Source: Bacteroidales bacterium
GTDB taxonomy: Bacteria > Bacteroidota > Bacteroidia > Bacteroidales > ML635J-15
Direction of reading: 5' to 3'
Assembly (NCBI GenBank): GCA_007130555.1
Contig: SLSH01000374.1
Coordinates: 1-6,457 of the forward strand
Length of the DNA: 6,457 nt
A program made the position numbers and the translations under genes. Below are positions 1-4,224 of the stretch, in pieces. Below the pieces are notes generated by a model. It did not search any database. It was not told where the DNA came from and saw only the letters and a program-made list of their open reading frames with translations. The first letter of the stretch is position 1. The number at the start of each line of letters is the position of its first letter.

Positions 1-1100
1 AAAAATCTGTGTCTTACTAATGCATAAACAGCACTTTCATCATTACTTATCCATTGATTAGCTTTCATTCCTCCGTTTCCTTTTCCTGCAAGTCTTTTAT
101 AATCACCTCCAAGACTAAGTTGAGTATTGTATGGTAATTTTACAGTCTGATAAAGCATTGCTCCGTAAGTTTCGTCTATTGATTTCCATCCATCCGATAA
201 ACTGTGATTACCGAAATTATAATACGTGTGAAGTCCTCCCTTACTTATTTTATGCTTGTTTAAAAATGAAAATGATGCTTTCCCGCGTATAATATCGGAT
301 TTATATGTGTTATCATCACTAACAGGACCCGGATTTACATCATAAAATTCTGCAATATTATAATCTGCAACAAGCTCAAAATTATCGTTTATTTCATAGC
401 CTGTTTTAATGTATGCATTTGTAATCTCAAAATTTGAGCTGTCGCGATGCCCGTCAGTAACATCTCTGTTTACAGAGGCAAAAATATGAAACCCTTCGTG
501 TCGATATCCAGCGTTAGCCATATATTTTTGTGTATTAAAAGAACCGTAAGCAATTCTGGTATTGCCTGAAAACCCGTTTTCTTTTTGTTTTTTTGTTATC
601 ATATTCACAACTCCGCCCATTGCATTTGAACCATATAAAATTGACCCGGGTCCGCGTAAAATTTCAACTCTCTCTAAATCCGAAGCAACATAAGAATTAG
701 GCAAAGGATGTCCGAAAAGTCCCATATATTGCGGATGCCCGTCAACCATCATAAGAACCTGAGTATTGGGAATTCCACCAACTCCTCTGACAGTCATTAA
801 ACCCGCAGAGGTATTACTGCCAACTCCAAAGCCAATAACTGCATGTTCGGTTACAAAAACTCCCGGCGTTCGTCTGCTTAACAATGGAAAAACAGTGGAT
901 TCCTGATATTCGTTTAGCTCTTTTTCTTTAATTATTGTAATGTTTTGTGGCATTAAGTTTCGGGATAACTCTACCCTTGTACCTGTTACAACAACTTCTT
1001 CAATTAAAAATGTAGTGTCCTGCAAATCTTGTGATTTTGCACTAATTGAAAATAATATTGCCAAACTAACAGTAAAAATTAAGAGGTTTTTTGGTAACAT
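1..1100 (-). CDS. TonB-dependent outer-membrane receptor, N-terminal part (3' end off window)
   Basis: This is an outer-membrane active transporter driven by TonB-ExbBD; the substrate cannot be read from the sequence. The frame is open from ATG at 1100-1098 to the left edge (366 codons), while full receptors of this kind are usually about 650-800 residues, so the barrel is about half present. Residues 1-24 form a signal peptide (MLPKN, a hydrophobic core, then SAKSQ). A TonB-box-like stretch IEEVVVTGTR covers residues 33-42. The plug domain follows, with TVRGVGG, VLMMVDGHPQ (from residue 115), LERVEILRGPGSILYGS and NAMGGVVN (about 142-166). The rest shows alternating beta-strand texture typical of the barrel. 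There is no carboxypeptidase-like N-terminal extension, so it is not a SusC-type receptor. A TAnnTTTG promoter element lies upstream. No transport partner gene is visible. The family call is firm; the ligand (siderophore, cobalamin, metal) is open. Confidence 0.93.
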   Translation of the reverse strand, partial: MLPKNLLIFTVSLAILFSISAKSQDLQDTTFLIEEVVVTGTRVELSRNLMPQNITIIKEKELNEYQESTVFPLLSRRTPGVFVTEHAVIGFGVGSNTSAGLMTVRGVGGIPNTQVLMMVDGHPQYMGLFGHPLPNSYVASDLERVEILRGPGSILYGSNAMGGVVNMITKKQKENGFSGNTRIAYGSFNTQKYMANAGYRHEGFHIFASVNRDVTDGHRDSSNFEITNAYIKTGYEINDNFELVADYNIAEFYDVNPGPVSDDNTYKSDIIRGKASFSFLNKHKISKGGLHTYYNFGNHSLSDGWKSIDETYGAMLYQTVKLPYNTQLSLGGDYKRLAGKGNGGMKANQWISNDESAVYALVRHRF

Positions 1101-1143
1101 ACCATAACTGTTTTACAAGTTTATAGAAATAAAATCAAAACGT

Positions 1144-1151
1144 CAAAAATA
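1144..1151 (-). promoter_or_regulatory. Candidate -7 promoter element of the TonB receptor gene
   Basis: Read on the minus strand this is TATTTTTG, an exact match to the Bacteroidota -7 consensus TAnnTTTG. It would give a leader of roughly 35-40 bases before the ATG at 1100. No clear TTTG -33 box is seen at the expected distance. In such AT-rich DNA the match could be chance, so support is moderate. Confidence 0.45.
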
Positions 1152-1224
1152 TATAAATAGTGTCTGTCTATAAAGTTCGTTGGCTGCGTTTAGAGTCATT
1201 TTTTATAATTGTTTAGTGATAATA

Positions 1225-1320
1225 TTATTTTCTGGCAAACTTAAGAAGTGAATCAATTAATCCATTATCAGCTGTTTGTTTTTGGAGGTTTTTTCAAACT
1301 GATTTATTCTTTTTTGCCAT
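1225..1320 (-). pseudogene. Tiny broken reading frame directly after the AbiE toxin gene
   Basis: Three bases after the toxin stop codon an ATG (1320-1318) opens MAKKNKSV, then meets TGA at 1296-1294. The same frame continues without another stop for 22 codons (KNLQKQTADNGLIDSLLKFA, then RK) to TAA at 1227-1225. A single TGG-to-TGA change would explain this, giving an original basic 31-residue peptide. The other genes here end at TGA normally, so recoding is unlikely. I do not recognise the peptide. It may be a decayed third gene of the module, a fragment of something larger, or chance. Confidence 0.25.
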
Positions 1321-1323
1321 ATT

Positions 1324-2160
1324 TTAACTGTTTTTAAATTCAAGCATACCTGCAACTTGTAAAAAGTACTCTATAGACCAAATATTAATACTTTCAGGAT
1401 TATGAATAAAAACTGCAACTTCTTTGGCTGCACTGCTAAAATCAACTTTTTTAATTCTTTCTTTTAAAAGAATCAAAAATTCTTCTTTGCCAATAAAGTT
1501 TTTATTCAAATGATTTGTTTGATATGCTCTTTCAGCAAAATGAGACAGGTTTAGTTTTACTCGATTTCGAGCATACCATTCAAAGTCATACCAGTCTCTG
1601 CCCTTAACCCTATTTTTCCAATTTCGAAATAGTAAGGCGTGCATTTTGCCTGCGAACAAATCAGGAAGGGTAAAGCAATTCACATAAAAAGAAAAAGGTT
1701 GGAGTAATAACTTATTTTCAACCTCAAAGCCTAAAGGAGGATTAGTATCAACTTCAAATTTAATCTTAATGTTCTTTTGACTTTTGAAATTTAAAAAGTA
1801 AATATCATTTATTGGTTTTAAAAATGCTGATTCAATATTTGTACTATGCTTCTTTTCCTTCTGAGTAATTTGAATATCCAATCCTAAAGCTTCAAACTCA
1901 ATAGAAAGAGCTTTAAAATATGGTTCAAGTTTAAAATCTTGATTTTTCTGTAAAAGAGAAAAGTCTAAATCTTCTGAAAATCTATTAATTTTATGAAAAA
2001 TTCTTAGACATGTACCCCCGTAAAAAGCTGCTTTATTAAAAAATCCTCCTCTATAAAGACCTGCTAAAGCAATTTCCTGCATTATTTCTCTGATTGCATT
2101 ATAAACATCTGCATCGGTTGCCAGATTATACTTTGATAACATATTGTCGAGAATACTCAT
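1324..2160 (-). CDS. abiEii: AbiEii/AbiGii-family nucleotidyltransferase toxin
   Basis: This is the toxin half of an AbiE-type (type IV) toxin-antitoxin module; family members are cytosolic DNA-polymerase-beta-fold nucleotidyltransferases linked to growth arrest and phage abortive infection. The 278-residue length is normal for the family. The signature is intact: YGGTCLR at 47-53 (the GG[S/T] nucleotide-binding motif) followed by RFSEDLDFSL at 60-69, with the metal-binding pair D64/D66. Later family landmarks are IKFEVDTNP (E136, D138), LFAGKMHALLFR (K172) and GRDWYDFEWY (D189, D192). The ATG is one base after the abiEi stop, so translation is very likely coupled and the start is secure. No key residue seems lost, so the enzyme should be active. 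The DNA is visibly more AT-rich than the operon at 4221-6457. Phage defence in this host is inferred from the family. Confidence 0.92.
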   Translation of the reverse strand: MSILDNMLSKYNLATDADVYNAIREIMQEIALAGLYRGGFFNKAAFYGGTCLRIFHKINRFSEDLDFSLLQKNQDFKLEPYFKALSIEFEALGLDIQITQKEKKHSTNIESAFLKPINDIYFLNFKSQKNIKIKFEVDTNPPLGFEVENKLLLQPFSFYVNCFTLPDLFAGKMHALLFRNWKNRVKGRDWYDFEWYARNRVKLNLSHFAERAYQTNHLNKNFIGKEEFLILLKERIKKVDFSSAAKEVAVFIHNPESINIWSIEYFLQVAGMLEFKNS

Positions 2161-2161
2161 A

Positions 2162-2794
2162 TCAGATTATTCTTTTTAAAAATTTCATTAATAGTTCTAA
2201 TTCCCAAGTCTTTACTTCATATTTAATACATTGTTCAATTATTTGATAATCAATTTTTTCAATAGCAGAAAAATCTGCTCTTAAATCCTCTTCCAAGTAG
2301 GTAGTAATCGCCTTAAATGATATAATATTAAGATTTCTGGAATAAACAATTTTATCACAAAGGGCTTTTTCTAATGAAGCAATAAGAAAACTTTTTCTAT
2401 TTTCTGTAATATGATTTGCAATTCCTATTTTAAAATATTCGGGTTTAGCATGATAATATTGGAATTTACCAATAGAATTTTCAAAAAATCTGGATCTTTT
2501 TACACAGATGGAACTAATAGAATTTACCTTTTCAGGGATAATTCCATAAAACGAAAGAGCAGAATCTAAAGAAATATATGAAGGTCCGTATATTTGATTT
2601 GCTAATAGCTCCAAGCTTATTCTTTCATCTCGATACTTTTCTGCAGAAATATAAAGCCCGTTTTTTAATGGAATAATATCTCCGTTTTTTATTAAGGCAG
2701 AAATTTTATCTTTTGGAGATTTGTAATTATTTAATAATGGAATTAGTGCCGACTTTGTAACCGGAACTGCTCCAATTTCTCTTAATATCTCCAT
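2162..2794 (-). CDS. abiEi: AbiEi-family antitoxin / transcriptional regulator
   Basis: This is the antitoxin half of the AbiE module. In characterised systems AbiEi neutralises AbiEii without forming a stable complex (type IV) and represses its own promoter by binding inverted repeats. The 210 residues begin with a winged-helix DNA-binding domain at about 1-50, whose wing is the GDIIPLKNGLY stretch at 38-48. The C-terminal antitoxin domain follows, with the family hallmarks YGPSYISLDSALSFYGIIPE at 69-88 and SLEKALCDK at 139-147. It is the first gene of the pair and its TGA is one base from the toxin ATG. The start is the only one that gives a full HTH domain; the leader is A/T-rich with no Shine-Dalgarno, as is usual in Bacteroidota. 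A TAnnTTTG element and a long inverted repeat lie within 80 bases upstream. The family call is strong; the operator assignment is inference. Confidence 0.9.
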   Translation of the reverse strand: MEILREIGAVPVTKSALIPLLNNYKSPKDKISALIKNGDIIPLKNGLYISAEKYRDERISLELLANQIYGPSYISLDSALSFYGIIPEKVNSISSICVKRSRFFENSIGKFQYYHAKPEYFKIGIANHITENRKSFLIASLEKALCDKIVYSRNLNIISFKAITTYLEEDLRADFSAIEKIDYQIIEQCIKYEVKTWELELLMKFLKRII

Positions 2795-2815
2795 AATAAT
2801 TCTAATTATTTTTCA

Positions 2816-2823
2816 CAAAGATA
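2816..2823 (-). promoter_or_regulatory. Candidate -7 promoter element of the abiE pair
   Basis: On the minus strand the element reads TATCTTTG, an exact TAnnTTTG match, 21 bases from the abiEi ATG, giving a leader of about 15 bases. The -33 region falls inside the inverted repeat at 2829-2871 and has no perfect TTTG, so a regulator bound to the repeat would block polymerase. Confidence 0.6.
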
Positions 2824-2828
2824 ATGTT

Positions 2829-2871
2829 TTTTGCATAGATAATCGAAAAATAATCGATTTTCTGTGCAAAA
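2829..2871. promoter_or_regulatory. Inverted repeat, likely AbiEi operator
   Basis: The left arm is 2829-2846 (core TTGCATAGATAATCGA) and the right arm 2854-2871 (core TCGATTTTCTGTGCAA), separated by seven A/T bases. The arms pair at 16 of 18 positions. The repeat begins 5 bases upstream of the TAnnTTTG box and covers the -33 region. It is flanked by two direct copies of TTTCACAA (2811-2818 and 2872-2879). AbiEi proteins are known to bind inverted repeats in their own promoters, so an autorepression operator is the best reading. A transcribed hairpin is less likely because the repeat lies upstream of the predicted start. Confidence 0.6.
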
Positions 2872-2881
2872 TTTCACAACG

Positions 2882-3219
2882 AGTCTTTTCTCTGAATATT
2901 TTTTTTTCTATCCTTATATGAAGTTTAAAAATTTATATAAAATATTTTCTCCTCTCAAAAATCATTCTGACAAACAAATGCTATTGTGCTGATATTTAGA
3001 CGCTAACAAAAATACTGCTTTATATAGATAATATTTTTATGCCGAAAAATTGCAGAAAAGTATCGGTTTAAAGTCCGAAAATACAGATAATTAATACCGG
3101 TAAGAACAGGACATTGCTCTCTTGTTCTGACAAATCATCTATAGTAAATTTACATCAGGAAAAAGATTGAAATATTGAGGTAAAAAAATAAAATTATTAA
3201 TATTAAAAAATTATGTATT
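2882..3219. other. Divergent intergenic region between the abiE module and the redox operon
   Basis: About 340 very AT-rich bases have no frame longer than a few codons that looks coding. The stretch must contain the start of the rightward operon. The best promoter candidate is at 3122-3152; an imperfect inverted repeat (3103-3111 with 3120-3128) lies next to it. No tRNA, riboswitch or insertion-sequence end was recognised. Confidence 0.5.
3122..3152 (+). promoter_or_regulatory. Candidate promoter of the response regulator / NuoEF operon
   Basis: TTG at 3122-3124 and TAAATTTA at 3145-3152 are 20 bases apart, which resembles a Bacteroidota -33/-7 pair with one mismatch to TAnnTTTG. The leader would be about 60 bases. 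The -33 part overlaps the right arm of the short inverted repeat 3103-3128. Support is weak because the match is imperfect. Confidence 0.3.
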
Positions 3220-3714
3220 ATGGAAACAACTAAAAGAATTTTAATCGTAGATGATGACATTGATGTTATCACAATGGTAAAAGCCATCTTGAACAAAGAG
3301 GGTTATGAAGTAATTTCGGCAATTAATAAAACCGAAGCACTTGAAAAGCTTAGAAACGAAAAGCCTGATCTTGCAATTTTGGATGTTATGATGACAACTC
3401 ATTATGAGGGGTTTGAACTTGCACAAGAAATGCTGAGTAGTCCTGAGTTTAAAAGCATCCCGTTTTTAATTCAATCTTCAATTGATATTCTGGTTACGTC
3501 AAAAGCCAGTGTTCAGGAGATGGCAAGAGAGTTCAGAAAAGACCCGAATTTTAGGGACTTACAAGTATTATTGGTAAAAAACATTACAGACGGTTCTGCG
3601 GGTATTGACTACAAAGGAGAAGATGGAAAAACACACTGGTTTCAGGTTCGCGGATTTATTAGAAAACCGGTTGATGCTAATAAGATAATTGAAGAAATTA
3701 AAAAGCATATTTAG
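3220..3714 (+). CDS. Single-domain response regulator with a long insertion, heading the NuoEF operon
   Basis: This is a cytosolic receiver (REC) domain protein with no DNA-binding or enzymatic output domain. The phosphorylation site is complete: acidic D11-D13 in ILIVDDD, phospho-acceptor D55 in DLAILDVMM, Ser86/Ser87 in LIQSS after strand 4, and Lys149-Pro150 in FIRKPVD. Between Ser87 and Lys149 are about 60 residues where a normal receiver has about 20. The extra segment (about 90-140: SVQEMAREFRKDPNF..., then a hydrophilic IDYKGEDGKTHWF part) explains the 164-residue length against about 120. It lies 24 bases before nuoE on the same strand, with no terminator between, so it is probably cotranscribed. 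It may sense or regulate the redox complex, or act as an accessory protein; that role is inference. No histidine kinase is in the window. The ATG at 3220 gives the normal receiver N-terminus. Confidence 0.9.
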   Translation: METTKRILIVDDDIDVITMVKAILNKEGYEVISAINKTEALEKLRNEKPDLAILDVMMTTHYEGFELAQEMLSSPEFKSIPFLIQSSIDILVTSKASVQEMAREFRKDPNFRDLQVLLVKNITDGSAGIDYKGEDGKTHWFQVRGFIRKPVDANKIIEEIKKHI

Positions 3715-3738
3715 TAAAAATTCAAAAAAATAAAAAAA

Positions 3739-4224
3739 ATGAAAACGAATGTACAGAATATATTGAAGAATTATCCTGAAGGTAGTAAAGAAAATTTGAT
3801 TCCCATTTTGCAAGACATTCAGCAAGATGATGGATATTTATCTAAAGATGCTGTTGTAGAGGTCGGTAAACATATAAATATGCCGACAAGTAAAATTTTT
3901 GGAGTAGCTACATTTTATAACCAATTTAGATTTATACCGCTAGGTAAATATCATATTCAGGTTTGTCGTGGTACCGCATGTCATGTGCTGGGCTCTGCTA
4001 CCGTCATAGAAGAAATTGAGAAAAATATTGGCGTTAAGTCTGGGCTAACAACTAGAGATGGTTTATTCAGTCTTGAAGTTGTTTACTGCATAGGAGCTTG
4101 CGGACTGGCACCGGTAATTTCAATCAATGGAACCTTTCATACTAAAGTTACCGGCAAATCAATAAAAGAAATTTTAGATCATTATCGTAATTTAGAAAAA
4201 ACTGAAAATATAGAATCATTATGA
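3739..4224 (+). CDS. NuoE/HydC-type NAD(P)H oxidoreductase subunit, thioredoxin-like [2Fe-2S]
   Basis: This is the small electron-transfer subunit that pairs with the NuoF-like flavoprotein encoded next. It has the usual NuoE layout in 161 residues: an N-terminal helical bundle (about 1-65, with LIPILQDIQQDDGYLS and the hallmark FGVATFYNQF at 54-63) and a thioredoxin-like domain (about 70-150). All four [2Fe-2S] ligands are present: C76 and C81 in VCRGTACHVLG, and C117 and C121 in YCIGACGLAP. Its stop codon overlaps the next start as ATGA (4221-4224), which implies translational coupling and equal amounts of both subunits. A complex I origin is unlikely, because no nuoA-D genes precede it and the next gene has a HydB-like thioredoxin N-terminus and a GltD-like fusion. 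The bifurcating-enzyme context is therefore preferred. The leader is A-rich with no Shine-Dalgarno. Confidence 0.95.
   Translation: MKTNVQNILKNYPEGSKENLIPILQDIQQDDGYLSKDAVVEVGKHINMPTSKIFGVATFYNQFRFIPLGKYHIQVCRGTACHVLGSATVIEEIEKNIGVKSGLTTRDGLFSLEVVYCIGACGLAPVISINGTFHTKVTGKSIKEILDHYRNLEKTENIESL

Larger units (their letters stand above)
1101..1323. other. Intergenic region between the AbiE toxin gene and the TonB receptor gene
   Basis: This stretch of about 220 bases has no intact gene. It holds the promoter candidate for the receptor, an 18-codon minus frame at 1143-1199 (MTLNAANELYRQ...), and a minus frame at 1225-1320 broken by an in-frame TGA. I found no strong GC-rich hairpin plus T-run that would end abiE transcription, so read-through toward the receptor gene cannot be excluded. 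Confidence 0.6.

Noticed and set aside
1143..1199. Minus-strand 18-codon frame (MTLNAANELYRQ...) and adjoining TGTCTGTCTATAAAG tract as an insertion-sequence end or transposase remnant
   Set aside because: No matching inverted end, target-site duplication or recognisable transposase motif is present in the window; too short to support.
3007..3014. Another exact minus-strand TAnnTTTG match (TATTTTTG) as a distant abiE promoter
   Set aside because: It would give a leader of about 200 bases and has no -33 box; the site at 2816-2823 is better placed. Chance matches are expected in AT-rich DNA.
3191..3205. Palindromic TTAATATTAA near the response regulator start
   Set aside because: Low-complexity A/T palindrome expected by chance; nothing ties it to a known operator.
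2882..3219. CRISPR array, tRNA or riboswitch in the divergent intergenic region
   Set aside because: No regularly spaced direct repeats, cloverleaf or conserved aptamer pattern could be found; only AT-rich sequence and short imperfect repeats.
3241..3825. Minus-strand frames opposite the response regulator and nuoE start
   Set aside because: Phe/Ile/Tyr-rich shadow translations of well-supported plus-strand genes, with no promoter or domain.
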